A DNA stretch of 64,000 nucleotides from Leptotrichia sp. OH3620_COT-345. GTDB lineage: Bacteria > Fusobacteriota > Fusobacteriia > Fusobacteriales > Leptotrichiaceae. Of the stretch, positions 27,226 through 36,356 are shown in pieces. Position numbers and translations under genes: made by a program. Every line of letters begins with the position of its first letter. Position 1 is the stretch's first letter. The stretch covers positions 1 to 64,000 of the forward strand of contig NZ_RQYW01000001.1 of assembly GCF_003932895.1 (NCBI RefSeq), given 5' to 3'. Under the pieces are notes generated by a model that worked only from the letters and a program-made list of their open reading frames with translations, did not search any database and was not told the origin of the DNA.

Positions 27226-27247
27226 AACAAAAATTACTATTTTTGTT
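27226..27247 (+). terminator. Hairpin between peptide genes and the YcaO gene
   Basis: AACAAAAAT (27226-27234), loop TACT, ATTTTTGTT (27239-27247): a perfect 9-bp stem with no following T-run. It may act as a partial terminator or RNA-processing stem that sets a higher level of peptide mRNA than enzyme mRNA, as often seen in RiPP operons. Confidence 0.4.
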
Positions 27248-27352
27248 AAATTTTACGAAAATTAAATAATATAAGTCTATGTTTTAATATTTTTTAACAT
27301 CTTATGAGATAGCCTTATTTAAGAATTTAAAAAATTATAAAGGAGGTTTTGT

Positions 27353-29602
27353 GTGGTGTATAAATTAAATGAAATACCTTTTATTAGCGAGTTATACGGT
27401 TATCAAAATGATAAAATCAATAATAGAGTAATATGTTCTTCTTCTGGACAAATTAAAATCTTAAATTGCAATCCTGATATTTTAGAAGAAGTACTATTTT
27501 ATGTCAATGAAATAAATACTTTTGGTAAAATTGAAGAAAAATTTATTGACAGATATCCTATACATGAAGTGAGAAATTTTCTAGAAGAAATCCTAAAAGA
27601 AGGCATAATTAAAAAGAAACACACTGAAAATAAAATTAAGAAAGTTCCGAAAATTTTAATAATAGGTGAAGGAACTATTGCTGAAGCTTTTAAAAATTAC
27701 AAATATATTTCAACTAATCACTTTTTAGAGGCAAATTTCTTTTGTGACTTTGATATAGCCATATTCGCACCATCTGTTCTTACATACTCTAATATGTTTA
27801 AAGTAAATGAAAAATTATATCAATTTAAAAAAAATTTTATTCAAATTAGTTTTAATGGACTAAATATTACAATAGGTCCTTTAGTTGTTCCTGATAAAAG
27901 TGCCTGTTTGAAATGTGGAATTAATTATGAGCTTAAGCGATTAAATTCAAAAATTTCAAATAATAAAAAAATAACAATTGAAGATTTAAAAAATCTAAAA
28001 TATTCTTGTAATGTTCCAGAAGAATTCAAACATTTTAATATAACATATATAGTGGATATATTATATAAAGACATAATTAATTTTTTTAATGGTTATCCAT
28101 CTAAATTTTTAGATTGTCAGTATTTTCTTGATTTAAATTCATTAGATTATATTAAGGAAGAAAGACTTCTTACAACTTATTGTGATTTTTGTAAATCTAC
28201 TAATAAAAATTATATTAAATTCAATCCAAATCTTATGGATTTTAAATTTATACTCAATAAATATACAAATATAAATTTAACTGACTTAACTGAAACTGAT
28301 ATTAAATATCAAATTGGAGGTCTCCGTTCAAAAACTGAAAATGAAACTAAGGAGTTGATTGATAAAGAACTTAATAAATTGAATACAAAAATTAAAATCG
28401 AACCTGCGTTTGGAAATCCTTTTAATGACAATGATACAATTCATTGTTATAATGCGTCTATTGAACAAACTAATAATAATGAAATACCATATCTTTTTAG
28501 AAAAAATACATCCGCAGGTAAAGGGCTTACCAAATCTCAATCTTACTTTTCAGCTGCATTTGAATTATTTGAGCATATGAGTTTACAATATACTGGAGAT
28601 ATTCCTATTATTTGTGCTAAATATAAGGATATCAAAGAAATTGCTATAGACATGCCTTATTTAGCTAATACAATAATGAATAAAAATACTGCTTTTGACA
28701 ATTTTGATGAAAATATTGAGATAGATTGGGTTGTTGCCACATCTTTAACAGATAAAAGTAAAAAACTAGTTCCAGCTTTTTTAGTATTTATGTATGATGT
28801 TGAACTTAAAGGAACTTTATTTGGCTCTTCTTCTAATGGTGCTGCAGCTGCAGCAACTTTAGAAGATGCTATATTACATGGGCTATTTGAAGCCATTGAA
28901 CGTGATGCATGGCTCATAGGACAGTCTAATCCTTATATATTGCCTACAGTTGATTATGCAAGTATAACCAATATAAAAATAAAAGAAATTATATCTAAGA
29001 TTAGACAAATGGGATATGACATCATAACTCGTGATTATACTAATGATTTGGAAATTCCAGTATTTAGAACTTGGATAATTAATAAAAATGATTATTCTCG
29101 TTATGCATACAATGGATTTGGTTGTCATATTTCGCCTGAAATAGCACTTGAACGTTCTATTACTGAAGCAGTTCAAGTTGATGATTGGTCTGATTCTGGT
29201 GGTGATATTGACTCTGATATGATAACCCTTTCTGTTTTATCTGAAAGTTTAGTAAACTTATATAATCAACATTTTTTAGTAAATAAAGATATCCTAGGTA
29301 AAACTAATAAAACTACCATAATCGGCAAACCAATTTTCAAATTAAATAGTTCATATCAAGTTATTAAAAATGTTACTAAATTACTTAAAGACAAACTTGG
29401 TGGAGATGTTTATTATGTTGAATTAACTAAACCCGGTATGAATATTAAAGTTGCTAGGACTATAATAACAGGAGATATTCAAAAAATGAATATCCCTTTA
29501 ATATCAGCTAGTAAAAGAATGTTTGAATTTGGTATAAGATGTGGTTATAGTAATAAAAAAACAACTTATGAAGAACTATTTATGGGTAAGTATCAACATT
29601 AG
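27353..29602 (+). CDS. Fused RRE/E1-like/YcaO-domain RiPP-modifying protein
   Basis: The 749-residue protein combines three parts. Residues about 1-90 look like a winged-helix leader-peptide-recognition element. Residues about 100-300 are an E1-like (ThiF/cyclodehydratase C-type) region with a zinc tetrad, C185/C188 and C277/C280. Residues about 300-749 are a YcaO domain with ATP-binding motif SAGKGLTKSQSYFSAAFELFEHM (glutamates about E404/E407), FEAIERDAW (E513/E516) and ERSITEAVQ (E600, E605). YcaO enzymes phosphorylate peptide-backbone amides to make azolines, thioamides or amidines. The C-terminus ends GKYQH without the PxPxP tail usual for azoline formers. It starts at GTG (27353 or 27356) after AAAGGAGG. 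Confidence 0.88.
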   Translation: MVYKLNEIPFISELYGYQNDKINNRVICSSSGQIKILNCNPDILEEVLFYVNEINTFGKIEEKFIDRYPIHEVRNFLEEILKEGIIKKKHTENKIKKVPKILIIGEGTIAEAFKNYKYISTNHFLEANFFCDFDIAIFAPSVLTYSNMFKVNEKLYQFKKNFIQISFNGLNITIGPLVVPDKSACLKCGINYELKRLNSKISNNKKITIEDLKNLKYSCNVPEEFKHFNITYIVDILYKDIINFFNGYPSKFLDCQYFLDLNSLDYIKEERLLTTYCDFCKSTNKNYIKFNPNLMDFKFILNKYTNINLTDLTETDIKYQIGGLRSKTENETKELIDKELNKLNTKIKIEPAFGNPFNDNDTIHCYNASIEQTNNNEIPYLFRKNTSAGKGLTKSQSYFSAAFELFEHMSLQYTGDIPIICAKYKDIKEIAIDMPYLANTIMNKNTAFDNFDENIEIDWVVATSLTDKSKKLVPAFLVFMYDVELKGTLFGSSSNGAAAAATLEDAILHGLFEAIERDAWLIGQSNPYILPTVDYASITNIKIKEIISKIRQMGYDIITRDYTNDLEIPVFRTWIINKNDYSRYAYNGFGCHISPEIALERSITEAVQVDDWSDSGGDIDSDMITLSVLSESLVNLYNQHFLVNKDILGKTNKTTIIGKPIFKLNSSYQVIKNVTKLLKDKLGGDVYYVELTKPGMNIKVARTIITGDIQKMNIPLISASKRMFEFGIRCGYSNKKTTYEELFMGKYQH

Positions 29603-29764
29603 ATCTATTATTCCATTTGTTATGTTTAAAATAAATCTTTATGAAAAATTTTAATAATATAGAAATTTTATATATGAGTATTTTATCTAAAAATTTTTAA
29701 TTACAGAAATATATTATCTTTAGATATATAAAAGTTATATTATTTTTTAAGGAAGTCTGAGAAA

Positions 29765-31558
29765 ATGAAATTAGAAAAACGAAAATATAAAGGAATTGAT
29801 ATTTTAAAGTTATCTTTTAAAGCTGCTCCTTTTACTGTAATACTACATATGGGCTTAACCGTTGCCGAAGCTGTCTTTCCAACATCTGTAACAGCGTTTG
29901 CTACAGCATTTTTTGTAGATACTGCTATTAGCGTATTTGAAAATAGAGCAGCTGCAAATGAAATTTATTTGCCTTTAGGAATATTATTGGCTGTTGTCGG
30001 AATGGTCAGTGTCTTAAGTAATTTATTACAAATTATAGAATTTAGACTGAAATTTGCTTTAGAACGTAATCTTATGCCTGCTATTTTAGATATTCAGGCA
30101 AACCTCGCTTATAAACATATTGAAAATGCTGATAGTTGGGAACTGATTGAACGTGTATCAGATGAAATGACAGAAACATTTTTGGACGGTATCCGCTCTT
30201 ATGGAGCGGTAATCCGTAGTATTATTGCCGTTATTTCCATTTCAGGTCTGATTATAATGCAGGTCTGGTGGGTAGCGTTGATTATTACCGCTTTCAGTAT
30301 TCCTCTTTTTTGGATTTCTCTTGCAGCAGGAGAAAAAAATTATGCCGCCAAAGTACAAACTCGGAAATATGAGCGGCGTTATAGTTACTATTCAGATGAA
30401 ATATTAACTAATCGTGAAGCTACAGAAGAACGTACACTTTTCGGATATGCGGACAACATTACCCAATGTTATTACAAACATTTTGAAACTGCACGTAAAA
30501 TACAGTTAAAAGTGCTTTTAAAAACACGAATTACAATGAAAGCTACAAGCATTTCATTAGTTCTGATCACTCTTATTACAGCTTTCACTTTTATAAATTC
30601 CGTTATTTCAGGAGATGTAAGTCCTGGTATGTTTATGGGAATTATTGCAGCACTGTTCGGAATGGTAGAGACACTCGGTTGGCAATTACAGGATGCGGCA
30701 AAAAATATATCAGAAGCTAAAGAGTATATGAATGATTTAACAACTCTTGTAGAGCTCGAGAAAACTCGCGGTGCTACTGATTTACCGGATAAAGAACCTC
30801 TTTCTTTTGAAAGTCTGGAATTTATAAATGTACGGTTTAAGTATCCTCAAGGAAATGAGTATATTTTAGATGATTTATCATTTAAGTTATACAGTGGAAA
30901 ACATTATGCTTTTGTTGGTGAAAATGGGGCAGGAAAAACTACCGTTACAAAACTTTTGACAAGACTGTATGATGAATATGAAGGGAAAATTTTAATTAAC
31001 GGAAAAGAACTTTGTGAATATCCTACATCTGCTATAAAAGCTTTATTTTCAGTAGTATATCAGGACTTTGCACGTTATCAGATTTCTATGGCGGATAATA
31101 TTGCCCTCGGAGACACTTCGTGTAAAATAAACAAAAAACGGATTCTGGAAACTGCCTCCAAAACAGGGTTAGATGAAACGATAAATAAACTGTCTGACAG
31201 TATAAATACTCCACTTGGTAAAATTAATAAAGAAGGAGTAGATATTTCAGGAGGGCAATGGCAGAAAGTAGCTATTGCCCGTTCTCTTTTAAGCTGTGCT
31301 CCAATTAAAATTCTGGATGAACCGACTTCAGCACTTGATCCGATTGCCGAAAATCAGATTTATCAGGAATTTGAAAAGCTTATGAAAGGCAAAACCACAA
31401 TTTTTATAAGTCATCGCTTAAGTTCCACTAAACTTGCAGATGAAATTTTAGTAATCAGTAAAGGCAAAATATCTGAAAAAGGCAACCATAATGAATTAAT
31501 GAAGGCAAAGGGACTTTATGCCCAAATGTTTGAAACACAAAAGAGGTGGTACGAATGA
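29765..31558 (+). CDS. ABC half-exporter of the YcaO locus (first)
   Basis: The 597-residue half-transporter has a six-helix membrane domain (about 20-330) and a nucleotide-binding domain. Motifs are Walker A GENGAGKTT (about 385-393), signature ISGGQWQKVAIARS, Walker B ILDEPTSALDP and switch FISHRLS. No C39 peptidase domain is fused, so it would export a peptide cleaved elsewhere or leaderless. Its ATGA stop overlaps the start of the next half-transporter. Arginine is mostly encoded by CGN (for example three in a row at 30361-30378), unlike the AGA-dominated surroundings, which points to transfer from another lineage. Confidence 0.87.
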   Translation: MKLEKRKYKGIDILKLSFKAAPFTVILHMGLTVAEAVFPTSVTAFATAFFVDTAISVFENRAAANEIYLPLGILLAVVGMVSVLSNLLQIIEFRLKFALERNLMPAILDIQANLAYKHIENADSWELIERVSDEMTETFLDGIRSYGAVIRSIIAVISISGLIIMQVWWVALIITAFSIPLFWISLAAGEKNYAAKVQTRKYERRYSYYSDEILTNREATEERTLFGYADNITQCYYKHFETARKIQLKVLLKTRITMKATSISLVLITLITAFTFINSVISGDVSPGMFMGIIAALFGMVETLGWQLQDAAKNISEAKEYMNDLTTLVELEKTRGATDLPDKEPLSFESLEFINVRFKYPQGNEYILDDLSFKLYSGKHYAFVGENGAGKTTVTKLLTRLYDEYEGKILINGKELCEYPTSAIKALFSVVYQDFARYQISMADNIALGDTSCKINKKRILETASKTGLDETINKLSDSINTPLGKINKEGVDISGGQWQKVAIARSLLSCAPIKILDEPTSALDPIAENQIYQEFEKLMKGKTTIFISHRLSSTKLADEILVISKGKISEKGNHNELMKAKGLYAQMFETQKRWYE

Positions 31559-33342
31559 AAAAAATACATAAATACGGAGTTTTATCCATCATACTGCGGA
31601 ATTCTGTTCAATATTTTAAAAAATCCAAAGGTTGGGGAATAATCGAACAGGGAGTTGCATTCTTCCGTGCATTGTCATGGACAGTAGGAATAATAGCTAC
31701 ACAAAATCTTTTTGATGCTGTAACTGATGTTTATATGAAAAATCAAGGTTTTCAGAAAGTCGTCATTCATCTTGGCATTCTTGCAGTAGTAGTAATCGGA
31801 CAGCAAGTATTAAGCGGTATCGGGCAATATCTATTCAAAAAAGTTTCATATACAAATATGGGAAAATTTATGGTAGAATTTCAGCAAAAACTCGGACGTT
31901 TACCTGCTGTAAATTTTGAAAATACCGATTTCTTAAATAATGTAAATAAAGCAAAGGAATGTCTGGAATATGAAAGTCTCGGACACTTTGCTTCTATCTG
32001 TTTACAGACTTTTACTTATTATTTGGTGTTTTTTCTATCAGTCGGAGGATACCTGTTCCGGCTTTTTCCCATACTACCTTTAATAATTTTAATAGCTTTT
32101 ATCCCTGCAGTTCTAGGGCAATTAACACAAGTAAAAATCTTTGCAGATTTGGAAGAAAAAAATGCTCCGTTACGCCGCCGTTGTGAATATTACAGAAAAA
32201 CAATCACAGGTAGAGAATTTTATAAAGAAACCCGTATGTTGGGAGGATTCCGATTTTTTCACCATCTTTTTACTAATGCTTTGCTAAACATGACGGAAAA
32301 TACATGGAAAACGGAATATAAAGCAGCTGTATTGAAAATTTTACTGAATATTATCTCTTTTGTAGGATTAGGAGTTTCTATCTTAATTCTGTTTAATACC
32401 GTTATGACAGGAAATATAAGTATTGGTGCTTTTGTATCTGTTTTTATAGCTTTATCGCAGATTTTTTCCATTATGGATGAAATTGTGTCTTCTCATCTTA
32501 GTGAAGGAAGTGAAACTTTAGGACAAGTAGCGAATTATTATCAATTAATGGATATGATTGAAATGGAGGGTAAAAGAGAAACTCCTGATTTTAATGACGG
32601 GATTACGGCAAGCGATGTAAGTTTTACTTATCCGAACAGTAATGAAGCAGCTATAAATAACATAAAGTTATCTATTAAAAAAGGAGAAACAATCGCAATT
32701 GTAGGTGAAAACGGCTCCGGAAAATCTACATTAGTACGACTGTTTATCGGGCTATATACCCCTGATTCCGGAAATATTGAAATCGGGGGACAAAATACTA
32801 AAACAACTCATCCGAACAGTATTTTTAAAAATATTTCAGGAGTTTTTCAGCATTATCAGCGTTACAAAATGACATTGGCGGAAAACGTGGCAATAAGTAA
32901 TACAAAAAGCTCTCCTGAAATAGAAAAAATTTACATAGCACTCCGAGAAGCCGAATTTAATAAAAATGAAATTACTTTAGAAACTATGCTTTCTCCGGAA
33001 TTTAACGGTATTGACCTGTCAGGTGGGCAATGGCAGCGTCTTGCAATAGCTCGTGGACTTTACCGTACTAATGACTTTATAGTTTTAGATGAGCCGACAG
33101 CTGCAATTGATCCTATTGAAGAAGCAAAGCTTTATAATCAGTTTAAGCAAATTGTTCGGAATAAGTGTTCAATTATTGTAACTCACCGTTTAGGGTCGGT
33201 AAAACTTGCTGACCGTATTGCAGTTATGAATAACGGAGAAATAGAAGACATTGGTACTCATGATGAGCTGCTTTTACGTAAAGGAAAATATGCCGATATG
33301 TGGAAAGCACAGGCTTCATGGTATGAAAACAGAACGATATAA
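31555..33342 (+). CDS. ABC half-exporter of the YcaO locus (second)
   Basis: The 595-residue half-transporter (start at ATG 31555, after AGAGGTGG; an in-frame GTG at 31546 inside the ribosome binding site is unlikely) has six membrane helices. Its intact nucleotide-binding domain shows GENGSGKST, LSGGQWQRLAIARG, FIVLDEPTAAIDP and VTHRLGS. It shares the QWQ signature variant with the first half-transporter, so the two are sister genes and probably form a heterodimer. CGN arginine codons dominate here too. Both ATP sites look catalytically complete. Its neighbours make a modified peptide the likely cargo. Confidence 0.87.
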   Translation: MKKIHKYGVLSIILRNSVQYFKKSKGWGIIEQGVAFFRALSWTVGIIATQNLFDAVTDVYMKNQGFQKVVIHLGILAVVVIGQQVLSGIGQYLFKKVSYTNMGKFMVEFQQKLGRLPAVNFENTDFLNNVNKAKECLEYESLGHFASICLQTFTYYLVFFLSVGGYLFRLFPILPLIILIAFIPAVLGQLTQVKIFADLEEKNAPLRRRCEYYRKTITGREFYKETRMLGGFRFFHHLFTNALLNMTENTWKTEYKAAVLKILLNIISFVGLGVSILILFNTVMTGNISIGAFVSVFIALSQIFSIMDEIVSSHLSEGSETLGQVANYYQLMDMIEMEGKRETPDFNDGITASDVSFTYPNSNEAAINNIKLSIKKGETIAIVGENGSGKSTLVRLFIGLYTPDSGNIEIGGQNTKTTHPNSIFKNISGVFQHYQRYKMTLAENVAISNTKSSPEIEKIYIALREAEFNKNEITLETMLSPEFNGIDLSGGQWQRLAIARGLYRTNDFIVLDEPTAAIDPIEEAKLYNQFKQIVRNKCSIIVTHRLGSVKLADRIAVMNNGEIEDIGTHDELLLRKGKYADMWKAQASWYENRTI

Positions 33343-33382
33343 TAAAATAAAAGGGAGAAGTATTTAACAGAAGTTATAAAGT

Positions 33383-33520
33383 ATTATGAAAAATCAGGAA
33401 ATGAGGATTTCAACATTACGGTAAAAATCTTTTTGATTAGGAAGATATGTCAAAGCACTGGATTTTTTTATAAAGCTTTTGAATTGAAATTAAAGTAGAA
33501 GAAGATAGATTTAATTAAAT
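33383..33520 (+). pseudogene. Decayed MerR-like regulator fragment
   Basis: Conceptual reading gives EVIKYYEKSGN, then after a frameshift GFQHYGKNLFD, stop, EDMSKHWIFL, stop, SF, stop, IEIKVEEDRF. This follows the order of a MerR-family protein after its helix-turn-helix (YYEK, GYR-YY, FDEEDM, IFLLKSFG, IEIK). The N-terminal ~25 residues are missing and several stops interrupt it. It lies directly behind the exporter genes, with an AAAAGGGAG site about 30 bases upstream. It may be the lost regulator of the YcaO locus. Confidence 0.45.
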
Positions 33521-33591
33521 TTACTGAAATATTTAAATAAAAATTAATGAAGTATAATTCAATTTTTTTAATCTCCAAATTATTTTAACTA

Positions 33592-33790
33592 AAAAATACC
33601 GGCATACGAAAACTATTCCTGTATTTTTCAATTAACTCATTAATTTATTTCTTTATTTCATATGTAAAAAATCCGATAATCTCAATTATAAAGATTATAT
33701 ACAAAATAAAGAATATTATACTCACTGCAATATTAATATTAAAATATATTTATAGACTTTTCCGTAAGCTGTAAAAGATAAATCTTATTT
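33592..33790 (-). pseudogene. Decayed copy of the C-terminus of the 160-aa membrane protein gene at 37881
   Basis: On the minus strand the reading SIIFFILYIIFIIEIIGFF matches the C-terminus of the protein encoded at 37881-38363 (GIIFFILYIIFIIVIFGFF). Upstream of this, in-frame stops and frameshifts break the frame. DNA similarity extends past the stop codon into the terminator-like region (shared TTAACTCATTAA). This copy and the gene at 37.8 kb are direct repeats bracketing the island between them. Confidence 0.75.
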
Positions 33791-33796
33791 GTTTTA

Positions 33797-33824
33797 TTGA
33801 CAAATTGAAAACCTAGGATATAAT
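33797..33824 (+). promoter_or_regulatory. Promoter of the YcxB-like gene
   Basis: TTGACA (33797-33802), 16-base spacer, TATAAT (33819-33824): both boxes are perfect consensus. It is the strongest promoter seen in the window. Confidence 0.75.
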
Positions 33825-33881
33825 TTAATATATAAATTTAATTAAAAATAATTTTTTATAATATACGAAAAGGGGAAAATT

Positions 33882-34417
33882 ATGGAATTTAAATTTAATT
33901 TAACAGAGCAGGATTATCTGGGTTTCAACATATTTGTTATGAAAAATTATAGATTTTATAAAAAACAAAAAAACTCTTTCAAATTTTATATACACTAATA
34001 CCTGTGAGTTTAGGTTTATATTTTTTTATTTTTGATAAAAAAGAATTTCAAATAAAATTAATAATGTTTATTACCATGGTTATAATCTCGCTTTTATTTT
34101 TTATTTTCTTTTCAAAACTATTTGAAAAAATATGTCAAAGAAATGTAAAAAAAATTCTTTTCAAAGAGGGAAAAATTAATATTTTAGGCCAGAGAAATAT
34201 AATATTTGACGAAGAAAAAATTTATATAATGATGGAATATGAGGAAAATGTTATAATGTATGAAAAAATAACTGAAATAAAGTTGTCTGATGAAGCAGTA
34301 TATCTTTTTACAGCACCCACAATAGCAATAATTCTTCCAATTAGAATTTTTTCCGATACAAAAGAAAAGAAAGAACTTACAGATTTTTTAGAAAATAAAA
34401 CAAATTTAACTTTATAG
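33882..34417 (+). pseudogene. YcxB-like membrane protein, frameshifted in an A-run
   Basis: An ATG at 33882 after AAAAGGGGAAAA opens a frame reading MEFKFNLTEQDYLGFNIFVM, typical of the YcxB-like N-terminus, which ends at a stop at 33996. The rest of the protein (two membrane helices, then a C-terminal domain with IIFDEEKIYIMMEYEEN and IPIRIFSD) continues in another frame to 34417. One extra A in the six-A run at 33960-33965 would join them into an intact protein of about 178 residues. The strong promoter argues for a recent mutation, a sequencing error, or slippage-based phase variation. Confidence 0.7.
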
Positions 34418-34435
34418 AATAAAGGAGTAATTTTT

Positions 34436-35209
34436 ATGAGTTTTGATTTATTTGTATTTGAAAGAAGAGAAGATATAAGAACTTCGGAAGATGTAATAAG
34501 ATTTCTGGAAATATTTACTAAATATAGTGAAAATAAAGATTATAATTCATTACTCGGCTGTTCTGATATTATTTCTGCTTGGAGCAGAAAGATGTTTGAA
34601 AAATTTCCGCCATTAAACGGGAAACATACTTTACCAAATAAATTAGCATTTGTGGAAGAAAATTATTTAGCAGACTATTCTTTTGGTAAATATGGAGTTT
34701 ATTGTTCATTTTCGCCCTCAGTTGCCGAAGAGGCTTTAAATTACATAATTTCAATTTTAGATGAATATAACATAGGGATGTACAATCTTCAAAATTATGG
34801 AGCAATATATGGAAAAGATATCGAAATTTTAAAATACAAAACGGAAAGTACGGAAGATATGTTTAGTGACTGGAATAATATACAAATGTCAGTTCAGACA
34901 ATAGACAGTATAGAAAGAGGTACTTCTCATTGTAATAATGCTTTTATTACAGTATGGTTTGAGAAAAACGGAAAATCTGAGAAAAATTATATCCAGTGTA
35001 CACCAAATTATGAAAAAAAAGGATTTATGAAAAATATATTCAATAAAAGGAATAAGAACATAATAAAAGGATATTTATTTGAAATTATGAAAGAGGATGA
35101 ATTATATCAGATAGAAGTTGAAAACAAAAATAACCTTACCAAACTTATGAAATCATGGTGTGTAAATAGAAAAGAGCCTGATATAAGTTCTTATAAAAAA
35201 ATATTGTAA
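34436..35209 (+). CDS. Hypothetical protein (257 aa)
   Basis: I do not recognise this soluble protein, which opens MSFDLFVFERREDIRTSEDV. It is mixed alpha/beta with no signal peptide or membrane segment. The N-terminal half (about 1-110) resembles in style the small soluble proteins found beside polymorphic toxins, but no diagnostic motif can be named. It follows AAAGGAG 18 bases after the YcxB-like gene and belongs to the run of orphan genes between 33.9 and 38.4 kb. Confidence 0.7.
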   Translation: MSFDLFVFERREDIRTSEDVIRFLEIFTKYSENKDYNSLLGCSDIISAWSRKMFEKFPPLNGKHTLPNKLAFVEENYLADYSFGKYGVYCSFSPSVAEEALNYIISILDEYNIGMYNLQNYGAIYGKDIEILKYKTESTEDMFSDWNNIQMSVQTIDSIERGTSHCNNAFITVWFEKNGKSEKNYIQCTPNYEKKGFMKNIFNKRNKNIIKGYLFEIMKEDELYQIEVENKNNLTKLMKSWCVNRKEPDISSYKKIL

Positions 35210-35241
35210 AAATTATTTTTCTGAAAGGAAGTCTTAGATAA

Positions 35242-35466
35242 ATGTTAATATTTGCTAATGTTGCGTGGAGTATATTTCTCATTCCTCCGCTTATTATCGC
35301 CATTCCTGTATTCATAATAATAAGAAAAACTATTCTGAAAAACGATGATCCTACACATAATCCGGGACCAACTCCTAAAAGATTGACAGCATTTATTATT
35401 TTATTTACATCGTATATTGTTCCTGCTATAATACTTTATCATTTTTTTATAGATAAAATCCGATAG
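35242..35466 (+). CDS. Small membrane protein (74 aa)
   Basis: Two hydrophobic helices (about 4-27 and 48-69) flank a short polar loop with NDDPTHNPGPTPKR. It follows GAAAGGAAG and lies in the same run as its neighbours, with 28-32 base gaps on both sides. No family is recognised. Its short length and two helices would fit a small membrane partner protein, but no function can be assigned. Confidence 0.6.
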   Translation: MLIFANVAWSIFLIPPLIIAIPVFIIIRKTILKNDDPTHNPGPTPKRLTAFIILFTSYIVPAIILYHFFIDKIR

Positions 35467-35493
35467 TAAAAATTTTGAAAAAGGAGTTTTCTA

Positions 35494-36315
35494 ATGTCTG
35501 AAGTAAAATTTCGATATAATAAATATTCAGAATTTATATTATATTTTATGATTATTTCAAGTATAATTGCAGGTTTTTTTATTTATGTCGTGATAATTAA
35601 TTATTCCGGAATTGCCAAAGGTACGGAATATACACCTGTATATTTTAGAAAACATAAAGAATATGCTGTTTATTTAATATTTGGATTGATTCCAATTTTT
35701 ATGCTTTTTCCTGCATGGATTGCAACTAAATGTTGGGGAAGTAAGGAAGAAGAGGGAAGTGTCAAACTTTATGATGATTTTGCAATTTTATATTACCGTA
35801 ATCAAGAAATAAAAATTAATAAGGGTGAACTGAATATAAAATTTATGGCTCCCCGTTTGGAATGGTATGTTCTTTATATACTGAAGATACAAAAAAGAAA
35901 AATCAAGTTATGTACTTCCGTTATTGAATGGAAAGAAAATAAAAATAAGAAATTTGACCTTTCGCTTGACATTGCAATAGATAAGCTGAGGTATTATGAA
36001 AAAAATAAAAAAAGTAAAAAAATAAGAGAATTTATCGTTTCTTTCTATGAATTGAAAATAATGCTCGGAATAAGTACTCCTGAAATTTTTGATAATACAC
36101 CGTATTATATTGATTACAACAGTGTAATTACCATACCGGAAGGAAAATTTGCAACCTGTCTGATAAGAGAAAGAAAAAATCCTGTTCATGTGACAGGAGA
36201 TTTACAAATTGATATAAGTTTATTAAAGGCTGATGAAATAGATGAAAAAAATCTAAAAAAACAATTTATTCTTGCTGTTATTGAATTGAATGAAGAAGTC
36301 GAATTATATGATTAA
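35494..36315 (+). CDS. Hypothetical membrane protein (273 aa)
   Basis: Two N-terminal transmembrane helices (about 14-36 and 53-75, the latter ending in FPAWIATKCWG) are followed by a soluble domain of about 190 residues. The soluble part begins with a PH-like stretch (VKLYDDFAILYYRNQEIKI) that recalls YcxB-type and bacterial PH-domain proteins, then a Lys-rich helical segment. The family is not recognised. It is preceded by AAAAGGAG and continues the orphan membrane-protein run. Confidence 0.65.
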   Translation: MSEVKFRYNKYSEFILYFMIISSIIAGFFIYVVIINYSGIAKGTEYTPVYFRKHKEYAVYLIFGLIPIFMLFPAWIATKCWGSKEEEGSVKLYDDFAILYYRNQEIKINKGELNIKFMAPRLEWYVLYILKIQKRKIKLCTSVIEWKENKNKKFDLSLDIAIDKLRYYEKNKKSKKIREFIVSFYELKIMLGISTPEIFDNTPYYIDYNSVITIPEGKFATCLIRERKNPVHVTGDLQIDISLLKADEIDEKNLKKQFILAVIELNEEVELYD

Positions 36316-36356
36316 TAACTCGGCAAAATCTTATATTAATTTTCAGGAGGTTAAAA

